Source: Chromobotia macracanthus | Taxonomy: Eukaryota > Chordata > Actinopteri > Cypriniformes > Botiidae | Reading direction: 5' to 3' | Assembly (NCBI GenBank): GCA_036877525.1 | Contig: JAZGTH010000065.1 | Location: 8,095,001 to 8,159,000 of the forward strand | Length of the DNA: 64,000 nucleotides | Translations under genes and position numbers: made by a program | Notes under the pieces: generated by a model | Told to the model about the DNA's origin: nothing | Seen by the model: only the letters and a program-made list of their open reading frames with translations | Database searches by the model: none | Shown here: positions 43,691 through 56,043 of the stretch, one piece after another | Numbering within the stretch: the first letter of the stretch is position 1 | Layout: the number at the start of each line of letters is the position of its first letter

Positions 43691-44059
43691 TCTCTGGATG
43701 TATGTATGACATTGTAAAGAGTTAATTTAAGCACCATAAAATATGCATAATTAATGGTTATTAATTAGATATTTTCTGGGCTCATCTGACACAGCAGAAT
43801 CAATAACACCGAACTTGGATGAGCTCGTCCACCGAGTGCTCAGCCGGCGTTATAGCCGCCCACTTTCCTGGCCAAGGAAAACTATTCTCATCGTAATCGG
43901 CTAAATTATGATACTTTGTCAGTTTTTCTAACGAAATCACTTCAGTTTAAGTGACGTGAAATGTGAGCAATGAGCAGTAACAACTTCAAATGTGAACAAC
44001 CTTTCAAAAAAACATTATTCTAAAAAAAAAAAAAAAAAAAAAACAACCAACCAAACATA
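43691..44059. other. Spacer with an LTR-D-like scrap (minus) and poly(A)
   Basis: Around 43930-43975 GAAATCACTTCAGTTTAAGT continuing into GACGTGAAATGTGAGCAAT matches in reverse the U5 part of the ERV-D LTR (22565-22620). A poly(A) run of about 20 ends near 44043. Nothing else was recognised. Confidence 0.5.
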
Positions 44060-44134
44060 CAATTTACTCAAGGCATTTAGCAAATTAATTTAACCAAAAA
44101 TAAAGCCAACCTTAGAAAATACAACCTTTAAAAT

Positions 44135-47100
44135 CTACAAACATGAAATTAAGTCAATTAATTGAGTCAAAAAAAACTTAAGCCTGTCACAATGTACAAA
44201 ACAGTGAAATATAGTTTCCCTCTGATCACAAAAAGGACATTTACTACCAACAGACGAGTTAATTACACTAACAAAAGCATTTACAGCGACAATACCGTGC
44301 AGTATCCTCCACTGCAAATCCCCATTTGCTTTGGTCAATGGTGGCTTATACAAACTTCTCCAAACAGGTTTACAATCACTCAACCCCAAAATGAGCAGCC
44401 CATGGCGTTTCTGTCTGCTCTTTCAGTTTTTCCTCATTTAACACTTAGTTCGTATAACCTTTTTCCATTTACAGAACAAAAATCCAGACCCTCTATTGAT
44501 TTAGAAGTAAAAAAATGAGAAAAATCCTCCTTTGTAAACAAAGGTAAAATATCCATATTTGGAAAAGTCTCACTCTCTTCAGTTGTAAGATGTCTATTTT
44601 CAAAAGTCCTGATTAAGACTTTCTTCATTCACAATATCTTTTATCTTGTCCAAAAAGAGATTGACGATCCTCTGTGATTTGAGCCCCAAGCAATTTGCAA
44701 CAGCATCCACCCTTTCAAAGCCATTTCCAGCAACTCCCAATAGTTGTCCTAAGGTGATCAGCTTTGCTGCTATTAGGATTTTAGCCATTCCAGACATTAT
44801 CTGTCCAGTAACATCCAGTCTTGCACCCTTGACTAAAGGTTCTTCCAGCAACCAATAAAGAGATCGCTTAGACACAGTTCTTACAGTTCTTACTAGTGAC
44901 CATGCCTTAAAAACACTACGATAATATAAAGACTTTTTAGGTCTCCAACTTCACATTTAGCCCAGAAAAGCGTTCTGTGCAATCCCAAACCTCCTGCTTT
45001 TTCCAAAATAAGATTACTACCTGCTGTCCATACATTCCTTTGACCATACAAAAACTTCTGAATAAATTAATCTGAAAGCTGCTTTGCGGCTTTCTAAATG
45101 TATGAGACCTTGTCCACCCTCATCCCTTGTTAAAAACAACACACATTGTGGTACCCAGTGCAACTTATTCCAAAAAAGTCAACAATTAAAGCCTTGATAA
45201 AAGACCCGGTGGTGGCTCAAGTACTGCCAGACGATGCCATAGCGTTGCCACTACCAAATTGTTAATAATTAAAATGCGTCCCCTATATGACATTCGTATT
45301 AATAGCCACTTCCATTTTTTTAGTTTTGCTTCAACCATCTCTATAATCCCATCCCAATTTTTCATAAAACGCTCTTTCCCAAAAAAACCCCCAAATATTT
45401 AACACCTTCGGTAGCCCATGACAATCCGCCTGGCAAATTTGGTTTCCCTAGAGGCCACCTACCTACTTCCAATGCGGCACACTTAGATCAGTTAACTTTG
45501 GCTGAAGACACTTTACCATAAGTTTCAACTGTCTCTTTGACATTTTCCAAATCAGTATTTCCTTTTATCACTATCATATCATCTGCATAGGCAGATAAAC
45601 AGAACTTCTGTTCTCCAGATAATGACACACCTTCTAAAATTCCTCTTAATTTACATAAAGGTTCAATTGCTATCGAATACAACATTCCTGACATTGAACA
45701 GCCTTGCCTTATACCCCTTCTAACTTTAAAAGGGGCACTTAAGCCACCATTGACCTTCACTACACTTTCAATGTCACCATACAATATTTTAACCATTTTA
45801 ATAAAATTGAGGAAATCCAAAGCTCTCCAAAACACTCCATAAAAACTTATGCTCAATACGGTCAAAGGCCTTTTCCTGATCTAAGGAAATCAGCCCAAAA
45901 TTTTGACCAGTAATTTTGGCTATATCAAAAATGTCTCTAATTAAACCAATATTATCAAAAATGGATCTGCCCGGTACACAGTAAGACTGATCCGCATGTA
46001 TGATTTGCTCCATCACTTCTCTCAATCTGTTAGCCAAAGCTTTCGACAGAATCTTAACATCCACGCAAAGCAAGGAAACAGGCCTCCAGTTTTTGATTTC
46101 TTTCAAATCCCCTTTCTTGGGTAAAAGGGTCAATACTGCCCTCCTGCAGCTCAAAGGCAGTTGTCCTCTGGCAATGCTATCGCAAAAAACTTCCAACAAG
46201 TCATTGCCTAACAAGTCCCAGAAAGCCTTATAGAAATCAACAGTTAGACCATCTAACCCTGGAGCCCGACCATTCTCCATGCTTATTAATGCTGCACGTA
46301 ATTCTCCCAGAGTTAGTTGGCTTACCAACATTTCTGTTGCCTCCTCCTGCACTTGGGGTAGGCCTCTGAGAAAGTCTTGCAAAAGTTCATAGTCTTCTGC
46401 ATATTCACATTTAAACAAACCTTTATAAAACTCAGCAGCCCTCTTGCGCACATCAGCAGTTTCAGTGAGCTCCAGCCCATTAGCTGCCCTAAGACAATGT
46501 ATAATTTTACATTGACCATTTTTCTTCTCCAAGCTGAAAAAAACTATCAATTTCAAAAAAATTCCGAAACCAAGATCTGATCAATGCCCCCTGTGCTTTA
46601 CAACCTAGCAGATCCCTTAATTCTGCCTTCTTTCCAATGAGAGAGTTCACTTGATTTCCTGTCAAATCACCCAAATTCTGAAGCTCTACAATATCACTTT
46701 CCAGAACTCTCATTTTCGCTACCATATTCTTGGTGACATTGAAATTATAATGCACACAAAGTTGTTGTATTTGCTTCTTCCCCAAATCCCACCATTGTTG
46801 AATACTTGAAAACATTGTCTTTTTAACTCTCCATTCTTTCCAAAAAAATTCACAACATTCTTTGAAATGCAAATCTTGTAACAAAGCATTATTGAAACTC
46901 CAATAAGCACTCTTAACTTTCAAAACACGTATAACTTTAGCTACCACCATAGAATGGTCAGAAAAACACACAGGATTAATACAGCAATTTTTTACAGCTT
47001 GCACTTGTTGTTGATGTTTAAAACAATACAAATGATCCAGCCTTGCCATTGAAAATCCACTTTCTCTTATTTGTGACCATGTATATTGCCTAGTATTTTT

Positions 47101-47610
47101 ATTCAAGTTTCTCCACACATCGACTAAATCATTGGTTTGAATCAAGCGAATCAGGGACAACCTAGAGGCTATATGTGGCTCTAAATGGTTTCTATCAGTA
47201 TCGTTTGTAGTACAATTAAAATCCCCCTGCAACCAAGAGAAAATGTTCAGAATCACAGGCTTGTATAGTATTTAACAGTTTCTAAGAACAACAATCTCTC
47301 AGTTGCCATAACTGGAGCATGCACATTTATTAAAACCAAAGTAACATCAAATTTTGCAATAATCTTTAAAAGTCTTCCTTTCACTATTTCCTCCACCACG
47401 TAAGAGATTGGTAAAAAAACTCTTAGCAAAGAAGACTCCTACACCAGCACTAGTACTATCTTTATGACTTAAGATAGCCAAACCCTCCCATTCTCTTTTC
47501 CAGTCCACTTCATTTAAAACATTACTATGAGTTTCTTGAGCAAAAATAATATCTAAACATTTAAATTTCAATAGCTGGAAAAATTGACTTTCTAATATCC
47601 CTTGCTCCAT
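44135..47610 (-). pseudogene. Tx1-type LINE ORF2: endonuclease, reverse transcriptase
   Basis: The endonuclease N-terminus is at 47347-47610 (KCLDIIFAQETHSN, the ETH motif), and it continues at 46507-47256 (QGDFNCTTNDTDRNHLEPH, SMARLDHLYC, VCFSDHSMVVAKV). The RT starts in 45798-46556 (NGRAPGLDGLTVDFYKAFWD, RRAVLTLLPKKGDLKEIKNW, LLCVDVKILSKALANRL, ISLDQEKAFDRIEH). It ends in 45488-45865 (IRQGCSMSGMLYSIAIEPL, LSAYADDMIVI with the YADD box). The C-terminus at 44135-44389 has CPFCDQRETIFHCFVHC, a Cys-His zinc motif typical of this superfamily. Pieces at 44434-44875 belong to the linker. At least six frameshifts are present. Confidence 0.88.
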
Positions 47611-47819
47611 TCAGATTTAAGGTTGCAAATTTCAAATCCATTATAAAAAGAATAAGTAGAAAAACAATCATAGATTTTCACAAAAAGAAATAACAAAAAA
47701 AAAAAAACTTAAACCATTTGTAGATGTATTTACATTTGTTCTGCACGTAACCTTTGTACAATCTTTTTTTAATCTATGAAAATCTTGACTTGATAACCCT
47801 CCATCCCCTCTTTCCCTCA

Positions 47820-48940
47820 TTAACACACGTGCTGATTCAATAAAAAGTTTACGGTCTGTAAAAAATCATCCACATTCCGTTTCCCTTTTGTAATGCTCAA
47901 AAAATGCTGAACTTTTTCAAGACTGTACCCAGCAGCCTCCTGACCCTCAATCAGAGGCTCTGCAGTAACTGCTGATTCTTTCTCACTAAAACTGGCCATA
48001 GAGGAAGCATCAGGAGTCAGAGGTTTCCTCTTCAGTACTATAATCATCTCCATCCTTTACTGATTCTTGACTACTCATCAGTTGCTTTTTTAAGCTTGAC
48101 CCTCCTCCCCTCTGTTTTAATTTTCTTTTCACTTTAGGAATTTTAAACACTGAATCTTCATCTTCCATTACATTGTCCTCATCTACCGTAGCATCTAATA
48201 CTACTTTCAACATTTTCCCCATCTAGTACCTTTGCATCAATACTCATCCCAGTAAACTTGGTGCTTTTCTCCTTTTCAACAGTAACAGCTTCACCACACT
48301 TTTGTGCACTTACAGTTGGCTCATCTTCATTTAAGACCTGTGCACTATTCTGATCATTTGTCTCATTTTGAGTAACTATTTTGCTCAGGACAGAAGTGAA
48401 CTTGATGCCCTGTCTCTCCACATCTAAAGCACTTCATCGTCTCAGTTGTTGCAAAAATCACAATCAAACCCCTCTACTTTTAAACTTCAGCACTAGGTTT
48501 AATTCCTCTACATCGCCCTTTAAGATCATGAAGAGCTGTCTGCGAAACGACACGACATGTTTGAGGAGCGGAGATCTGCAGCCCAGCGGGATCTTTTTGA
48601 TCGCCGACACGATCTGTCCGTGTCTGGATAACTCGCGCTCGATCACTTCATCGCTGATGAACGGGGGGACATTTGAGATCACCACCTTTTTGGCCAGATT
48701 AACAAGCGGAAAGACTCCAATGTATTCATCTTTTATCACAACTCCTTGTTCAACAACTTTGATAAAGTTAATAATGGACTCCAGGAAAAGCACAATCGCA
48801 CTATTCATTCTCGATGCTGACTTAATAGAACCGTGACCCACAACCTCCCCGACGGCGAGGCTGCACTCCTCCACAGAGCAGTCCACCGAGACCGGCACCT
48901 TAATGCCGTGCCGGCGGGACAGCTGCTCAAACGCCATCAC
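47820..48940 (-). pseudogene. Tx1-type LINE ORF1 (nucleic-acid-binding)
   Basis: It begins MMAFEQLSRRHGIKVPVSVD (48940) and continues with KKVVISNVPPFISDEVIERE, an RRM-like or Tx1 ORF1 domain, to about 48464. A frameshift follows, then a CCHC knuckle KCFRCGETGHQVHFC at about 48384-48430. The remainder (48421-47820) is acidic and Ser/Glu-rich, in three frames (for example TVDEDNVMEDEDSVFKIPKV). The product would coat LINE RNA. Broken by at least three frameshifts. Confidence 0.75.
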
Positions 48941-49000
48941 TTCACAACCGAGCAGCAGAACCGCAACAGCGGCCAGACAAAATGACTTTAACCACCTATA

Positions 49001-49299
49001 ACCAGCGCTCTACCATCACTAACCCAATCTATAATAACACAAGATAGAAGAAAAGAGAGAGAGAGCAAACACTCACACTCCCAAACACACTCCACTCGCT
49101 CCGAGAGAGAGATTTCTGCCCTTTTGGTGGCCAAAAACTGAGAATAAGTATCCTTTTCCTTTGTCCAGATTCCAGTTAGGCCATATGGCATCTCACCCAT
49201 CTTCCCCCCACGCCAGTCTTTGAACTGCAGAGAGGGGAAGTGAGATTTATCTCAGTTATCCTGAAAAAGGGGGTTCTGATTTACACTCCTTGTCAAAAA
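49001..49299. other. LINE 5' flank and spacer
   Basis: Contains a GA-rich patch (49053-49068) and no coding motif. Probably the LINE 5' UTR and the start of the next element. Confidence 0.4.
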
Positions 49300-49449
49300 G
49301 GGCACCTTTAGATGTTGATTCAGACTGGTTGGAGCCATTTGGTCTTTTTGAGTGATTTGCCAGAGCCATTGGTGTTCATTTGCGAGTCTTTTGTGGTTGG
49401 AGTGTTGCCCTTTCGGGGACCTTACTCTACATACTTCATCGCTCAAGTA

Positions 49450-50700
49450 AAGCTCACCGATGGAAACATCACCCTCCTGGAACAAGATTCCACCGCCCTC
49501 AAGCTGCGAATGGAGGAGGCTCACAGGAACCAAGCGGACGCCGAGAACCGCATGGTGCAGCTGACCCAAGAGCTACAGGAGGAGGTAGAAAGGCTCCAAG
49601 AGGCCTTATCTGACCTCCGTATTGACGCAGAACAAAGAGCAAGAAGGAGAGCTGGCTCGCCAAGGACTGGAGAGCAGGCTCCAACAGGCTGAAACTCTGT
49701 TGGAACGGGCTGAAATTAACCTCAAAGAGAGAGAGGCCAAAGCCAAAGCCTTCGAAAAACATTAAGGCAGCCCGAGCCGAAGCCCAAACATTGGCTCAGC
49801 AACAAGAACAACTCAAAGCTGAGTTTGATGCGGTGCAAAGAGAACTGAACTATGCATATCAATTCGCGGCCGACCAGAAGGAAGAGGGGGGCGCTACTGA
49901 GCCTCCCCCGACGAGCAAGCCCAGGCTTCCCAGCCAAGCCTCGGAGGACAGAGAGGAAACACCACTGTTCAAGAGAACGCTGGCCTGCGTCCAAGGGCCC
50001 TTGGCAACCGCTGAGAGGGTGGAGGGCCCTCTGCAGAGAACCCCCACCACAAACCATGGATTGACACCCAAGGACATTGACAAGCTGGCCAGGAACATCC
50101 CAACGTTTACTCCAGACCCTGCAGGAGGACACGATGTCCACGCCTATTTGCAGGATATTGATTCACTTACAAACGGTGGCGAACGTTTCCATCAGAGACA
50201 GACTATACTTAATCAGGATCACTTCCAGCTGTGAGGTGCGGAAATTCCTAGACCAACAGTCAGACACCATCAAAACGGATTACAGAAAACTGCAACAGGC
50301 CCTAATAAAAATTCTCTGACCCTGAGTCGGACCTGGGTCTAGTTACGGCCATGGACCTTAAACAGGGTCGCCTTGAGACCCCACAAGCCTACTACAACAG
50401 GCTGAGGCAGACCTACTTTGGGGCTAGAAACGAGCCACAAATGGAAGAGGACTAACTAAGACTCTTTTCCTTCGCAACCTGCTTCCCAGCGTGAGCCACC
50501 ACCTGGGAGTTATGGCATGCCCCCGCACCATGACTATCCAACAGCTGCGAGATCTGACCCATAAGGCCTATGCAAAGCACCGGGCCGCCCCTGAAAAGAC
50601 GGCTAAGAGCCCGGTTGTCCTGTCCGTCTCTGAACCTTACCCAGAGCTGACATTAGAGGGCTCCCAACCACAGTACCAGGCCAGGGTTTAACCGAGAGGC
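49450..50700 (+). pseudogene. Gag with long coiled coil, frameshifted
   Basis: The frame 49312-49692 contains NITLLEQDSTALKLRMEEAH and ENRMVQLTQELQEEVERLQE, a heptad-rich coil. It continues in another frame with LESRLQQAETLLERAEINL and QQEQLKAEFDAVQRELNYAY. The frame 49791-50234 has a Pro-rich linker and then GLTPKDIDKLARNIPTFTPD and GGHDVHAYLQDIDSL, capsid-like. At 50265-50690 readable pieces (AVTAMDLKQGRLETPQAYYN, RNLLPSVSHHLGVMACPRTM) fit the capsid C-terminus. No zinc knuckle was seen. Frameshifts at about 49600, 49770, 50230 and 50320. Confidence 0.65.
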
Positions 50701-51148
50701 AAGAGGCTTCACTGCCAGCAGGGAGCAAGGTGACCACAGTGGTGCTCGACCCAAGCATCGCACAGACAGACAGGGGCATGGCTCACGCGCATCAAGTAAC
50801 CCACAGAGCAAAGATGCCTGGGAAGGCCCTCGACAGCCAAGAAGTCATCGACCCGCCAAGATGAGAGCCGCCGGCCCTCAGTCACCAAGGTACTGCAAAA
50901 CAAGGTTCCTCCGACAAGCCCAAGCCTCAACTGCCCCCAAAGCAGACCGGTAGTCAGCTGAGATCCTGAGGCTGTTAAGAGAGCTGATGCAAAGTAAGTC
51001 CGACAAGCGGAAGAGCAAGGATCGGGAGGACCCAGATTCTGCATGACTACTAGGGGCTTCTGAAACCAACCAAACCTCAGAAAGCCCTCCTCCTAGAACA
51101 GCCCCCCAGATCCCCACCAACGACTCCACACATTTACTCGAGTCAGCC

Positions 51149-52177
51149 TTGCTAATACTGCTACCGACACAAGGATTGGAAGCCCAAAACCCACTCCAGT
51201 CAACGACTGATCATTCAAAACAAGCCAAAACCTTTCAGTCCATCGTCGATCAGGACCCAGAGGTGCCAGAAAGTGCTGTACTAGTTGTCTGTCTCCCAAC
51301 TGAGCAAGTCACCGCACAGACCCTAGTGCCAAGCTTCCTGGGAAATCTGATCGAAAAAGGAGTGGCCAGGAAACTTTATCTAGCCATAACCTTGGAACAC
51401 AAGGTGAAATTAGAGGCCCTTGTTGACACTGGTGCGGACCTCACGCTGATGTCATCACAGCTGTTTCACAGACTGTTAGATGGAGCTAAGAGACGAATTG
51501 GACTCTCAAGCCACAAAAGTGTGCATTGAACATGCAGTCATACAGCCAAACTGAGGTCCAACTGGAACAGATCGCTCCCATACACCTCACCATCGGCCCC
51601 ATGAGTCTGGTGCACCCTGTGTACATCTCACCAATGGACTTTTATTCTCTCCTCATTGGAAAGGACTTGCTAGATCGTTTCGAACCTCTGATGGACTTCA
51701 AACAACTTAAAATCTGGGCTCAAGTGCATGAACCACTTCCTTTTCCCACAACCAACCCGGTTGAAGTGCAGTGCCAAGTCACAGAGATCGCTGGAAAACA
51801 GACTCAAGGCCAACCCCAAGTTCAGAGGCACCCCTCTGCACCCTGGAACCAGACCAGGACCCAGACATCTACTGCCCTCGGGTTCGAGAGGCCGTGCACC
51901 TGAACCACCTGGAAGTAACCAACACTATTTTGGCATTATGGGCAGACAATTCAGCCCATCACTCAAAAGCTGTTTAATGCCCTCACTATGGCCACACCGG
52001 ACATTCCCTATGCTGTCAAAACCACACGATTCCCATTGGACTACCAGCTACCAACCTTCGTAACTGCCAAAGGCATCTGTGTTTTGAACTTGAAGTGGAA
52101 TGGCCGAACCTTCACCCATCCCTTCCTCATCCTTCAGAACTCACCACATGAACTTTACCTTGGAGCAGACATCCTTG
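51149..52177 (+). pseudogene. Retroviral-type aspartic protease and downstream region
   Basis: The frame 51149-51529 contains KLYLAITLEHKVKLEALVDT followed by GADLTLMS, with the Asp-Thr-Gly active site and the expected hydrophobic ALVDTGA context. The next frame (51526-51903) has VHPVYISPMDFYSLLIGKDL, the C-terminal part of a retropepsin fold (LIGKDLL). A further frame to 52177 includes VTAKGICVLNLKWNGRTFTH and HELYLGADIL, a second module with the same LGADIL-type ending. This suggests a duplicated or extended protease-like region. RT should follow but is cut off by ERV-E. Confidence 0.7.
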
Positions 52178-52694
52178 TGTAAGAAAAAGTGATGAGGACG
52201 TCGAAGATCGTTGATGAAAAATAACTTATTGCAGCGTAGCAGTAACAAAGCACAAACAGTACTTCAGATTCAGCGGAGTCGTAATGAACCCAGAGCGTCT
52301 TAAACTCAAACATTTTATACTGTATTCCAATCCTCTTCACGGTCAACATGTAAATGAAGTTTTGTTTTAAATGTAAATTGTGGACAACAATGAAAGTGAT
52401 ATTCTTCCGTTCCCAAACAAATGGTAGACTTTCAAGTGTAAGCAACCCCAAATGTTAAGGTGATAAGATCAAACAATTGATAGGGATTCTGTTTAATGTA
52501 CCCTTTTGGTCAACAGATGGTTCTCCAAGGCCTACTACCATTCCCACACTATAGTGAGGCATTATTCCTCTAGAGATATTTTATTTCCATAGATCAGAAC
52601 TATTTCTATGATAATTAAGCTCTTTATAGAGAAAGGAGCATAGATAATATATACTTTGAAGTGGAGTTGGGTCGAGGCAGACTAATTTCTTACA
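52178..52694 (-). repeat. ERV-E 3' LTR
   Basis: 517 bases. It contains a TATA-like CAGTATAAAATG on the minus strand (about 52310-52322) and CAATAAG downstream. The purine tract AAAAGAGGGGAC (52695-52706, minus) lies next to its start. Confidence 0.9.
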
Positions 52695-52706
52695 GTCCCC
52701 TCTTTT

Positions 52707-53399
52707 GATGCTCTTGGCCCTACAGAAGCATCACATCCACTCCCTTTTTCACAGATTACATCTCCCTTTCTGGGTAGATGCCCAGTGGCGGTGAAGTCCT
52801 GCCTTAGGTTGCCCCCCCTGGCCAAAGGAAGATCTTACCCGTCATTGGATCGACACCTCATGCACACTGGTTACGGCTCCATTTCATTTGAGCAGAATTC
52901 ACATTTGTTTAAATTTGGAAAGTGTTCCTAGGGTTTGGAAGAGGTAATAGAGAACCATCACAACCAACGGGAGCGTCCAACATTGATCATAGAACTGTCG
53001 GCAATTTGACGTTTCACCATAGAACACATACAACATAATGCATTGACAAAATCAAAAAGATACAAACACACAGCAGTTTTAAGTTATCCCAAATCAGACC
53101 AGAGTAGGCAATAACTCAATCTCCATCATGCATTTGCTTAGTTAAAATCTGATCCTTTTTATCAAGACCTTGTTGAACTTAATGTCTGATGCAAAGGAAG
53201 GATAATCATAAACATATCATCCAGTTTTGGTAACTAAATCAAATTCAGGGATCTCTTCTACAAAGCCCAATTGTTCCTCTGGCTTTACGGATATTGCCTG
53301 TTGGGTGGTGTTTACATGAAAAATGATAATTTCCTATAGACCAGGTTGATTTGGGAACTATACAAAATGAAGTGTTATTAATTGGACAAAGTGTCTGGT
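52707..53399 (-). other. ERV-E region after env
   Basis: Between the readable env end and the polypurine tract. No long open frame or motif was seen; it may hold the decayed transmembrane tail of env. Confidence 0.4.
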
Positions 53400-54906
53400 T
53401 ATTATTGACATATGGAGAAGTGATTCAAAGTGGTGGTAATACATGTTTTCTTGTCTGAAACTATTATTCTAGTGAAATTATGAAGATGAGTTAGGTTGAT
53501 TTCACATGATTCATAGTTTGTCTGCAGTGTTCCACACAATGGCTGTTTTTCCAAAGCATCACACTCGCAGATAACTCCATTTGGTTTTGTCACAACATTC
53601 AGTGTCTATTCCCCGCCATTCTCCTGATGGCAACTGAGTGACAAATCTGGGTCGGCCCTTCCTTTCCTTCAGCACATTCTCTTGTAGCACACCCAGATTT
53701 TCCACACTTAATCTTTTCAAACACCTGTTCTTTTTGAAAAACTGGTACTGACACAGTCAACAGCATAGCATACATCTGTCTCAAAGCAACCAAATCTATC
53801 AAAACTATTCCCGGCAGAACAGGCCCAAGAAGTGTCTTTCGGGTTATTAATCACAGTCTCGTTCCACCACCGTAAAATCTGAATGGGTGGGATTTTGATG
53901 GTTGTCCCCCTTGACGAGAGAAAGGTAAGTGTATACCTTCCATTAAAGGACCGTAGTCTAGAGGGCTGTAAAATCCAGCAGGAATAGGATGTGTTTTAGC
54001 CATTTGTATAATGTAGCTGTAAGGGATGGGTAATTTACATTTGCCCAGTCTATTCATAAAATTTTGTAAGTTGTCTGATGATGAATTAAAACAATTTTTC
54101 AATCCAAACCACTTCATAATGACTTCTGTGAAAAGTGTTGACGGAACCTTACCAGCCAACACTTCCTCAAATGCGGGTTATTTCCTGATGTTTAATGGAA
54201 GCAAATTGTGCACAGTATACTTGTTTCTGCATAGTGTTGAAAGCTTTTTTTAGTTTGAGCTATAATGGAAAGGGCAGATGCAATCGTGTGGACATCCTGT
54301 ATAGTTTCTTTTTCTTCACTTAGTCCCTCTTGCAGATATGCATCTGTTTGCAGAACCTGTTGCCCAACAAGAGCTTTGAGTTTGAGTTCATTCTGTTTAA
54401 GTTCTTTGGCACTAATCCAGTTCAATATGCCTAAACCCGTTCCGGTAGCTCCTAGTATGCTGTCAATTCCTAGCAGTTTCCGTCCAGAAGGAATTCTCTC
54501 TAAACGATCCTTTGAGTGTTTTCCTGACAGCTGATCTGTAGGTGAGCTGGTAGCTATTGCTCCATGGTATCTCAGGAACGCTGTTGTCAAAAGATCTTTG
54601 TACATCTGTCACACTTTCCCTTCGGCATCGTTCATCTAGATCTGGAGACCATGCTGTCAGATTTACTAGGACTGGAACGTGGATCCATTGAATGTTGTTG
54701 ATCAACACCCCTTGATATGGTTTCGTCATCACACCAGAAGGGGGTGCTGGTTGCAGTTCTGGACATTCTTGCATCGGCAGAACCATTGTCAGGATCCATC
54801 GCCACATCTCTATCTCTTGGTTAAATTTCTGAAAAACACATGCAAACAGAGAATTATCCCCCCCTTTTTGTCCCACATAACACAGTAAACAATATACAGT
54901 AAACAT
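53400..54906 (-). pseudogene. ERV-E env, degraded
   Basis: The first piece is 54463-54906, with a hydrophobic start (FTVYCLLCYVG), MEMWRWILTMVLP-like sequence and VPVLVNLTAWSPDLDERCRR. The next piece (54192-54605) contains RLERIPSGRKLLGIDSILGA and TGTGLGILNWISAKELKQNE. This looks like a cleavage region followed by a Gly-rich fusion peptide and a heptad coil (NELKLKALVGQQVLQTDAYL). Further pieces to 53402 have Cys-rich stretches (CGKSGCATREC, CECDALEKQPLCGTL). Position after integrase and the coil pattern support env. Frames shift at least four times. Confidence 0.65.
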
Positions 54907-55035
54907 TTATATTATTGATAAACAAATTGAACACGCACACACAAACAATCTTATTTTTTTTCTATACACAAGGCTCTGGAATATTGCCTTCTGAATGTTT
55001 GTATGATTTCATTTGGTCCACGTGGAACCATTTCT

Positions 55036-56043
55036 TCATCTGTTTTCTGTTTTTAGTCTCATGACAGAGCTTGTATACTGTATCTCCACATTTATCACTG
55101 TGTACGGTCCCACCCAATTAGCAGTCCATGGACCCTCATGGTGGTAGTTCTTTACCATGACCTCATCACCAAGTTCAAATTTATGATCATGCACATCCTG
55201 ATCATAATACATCTTGTTGTATTTTTGACTGAGCCCAATTTGTTGAGCAGCTTGGTGATGCATGGCTGGTAAAGAGCTACACAGATTCTTGAGATATGTT
55301 TCAGTCGTCCACCCTTCGATCATAGGCTTGGGGATTTCAAAGAAAAGGTGTTCTGGTAGTCTAATTTTTCTTCCTGTCATTAATTCATGGGGGCTGTAAC
55401 CTGTGCTTTTGTGAACAATTCCCCTAACTGACATTAATATACTTGGAAGGTTTTGAGCCCAATTGGGACCATTCTCTAACACCATTTTTTTCAAAGCTGT
55501 CTTCAATGTCCTGTTACATCTTTCCACCCCTCCTGAAGATTGTGGATGTTGTGCTATATGTAGTCGATGTTTTATACCTAGCATTTTCGTAAGGTCTGTA
55601 TAGACTTTTCCTGTGAAATGGGTACCTCTATCACTTTCCAAACTTAGAGGAAGACCAAATCTACAGAAAATTTGTTCCCAAAGTACTCGTGCTGTGGCAG
55701 ACGCTGTATCAGATTTTATTGGGTATGCTTCGATCCATTTGCTGAAAGTGTCAACAACGACTAAAATATACCTATATCCACCTTTTGCTGCAGGTAGAGG
55801 GCCAACATAATCAATCTGAAGGTTTGTCCATGGGCCTTCAGCCAAACATGTAGGTCTTAAGGAGCCCTTCTTTTTAACCCCTGATGGATTCATCTGAGCA
55901 CACGTTAAACAATTTGCACAGTAATCTTTCACATCCTTATCCATACCTGGCCACCAAAATATTTTGACTATTCTGTCTTTCACCTTGGTTGCACCTAAGT
56001 GTCCCCCCTGATTGTGGATATAATACAGAATATCATTCCGCAA
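55036..56043 (-). pseudogene. ERV-E integrase
   Basis: This 335-codon open frame is the longest in ERV-E. The zinc domain reads YIHNQGGHLGATKVKDRIVK, FWWPGMDKDV and CANCLTCAQ (HHCC). The catalytic core has LQIDYVGPLPAAKGGYRYIL (first Asp), ESDRGTHFTG (second Asp) and SSGGVERCNRTLK (Glu). A C-terminal domain has FELGDEVMVKNYHHEGPWTA and WVGPYTVINVE. All three acidic residues are present. It overlaps the preceding RNase H frame (55995-56723) by 49 bases in a different phase, so pol is frameshifted here. Confidence 0.9.

Larger units (their letters stand above)
44060..49000 (-). mobile_element. Tx1-clade LINE (L1 superfamily), degraded
   Basis: The minus-strand order is ORF1 (about 48940-47820), then ORF2 endonuclease (47610-46650), RT (46556-45488) and C-terminal zinc motif (about 44200). 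Two ORFs, an ORF1 zinc knuckle and APE-type endonuclease upstream of RT fit the Tx1 group known from fish and frogs. The element is nearly full length but carries many frameshifts. No target duplication was identified. Confidence 0.85.
49300..52177 (+). mobile_element. Retroelement gag-protease fragment, cut at the ERV-E LTR
   Basis: Plus-strand frames carry a coiled-coil Gag, a capsid-like part, a protease and further pre-RT sequence. The last frame (51988-52182) is open right up to the ERV-E LTR boundary at 52178, so the element was interrupted there. The continuation is not found at 60.92 kb on the other side of ERV-E. No LTR of its own was recognised. Confidence 0.7.

Noticed and set aside
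48990..49030. Possible tRNA A box (GGTAGAGCGCTGG, minus) near the LINE 5' end
   Set aside because: No B box or cloverleaf could be drawn. It may be chance.
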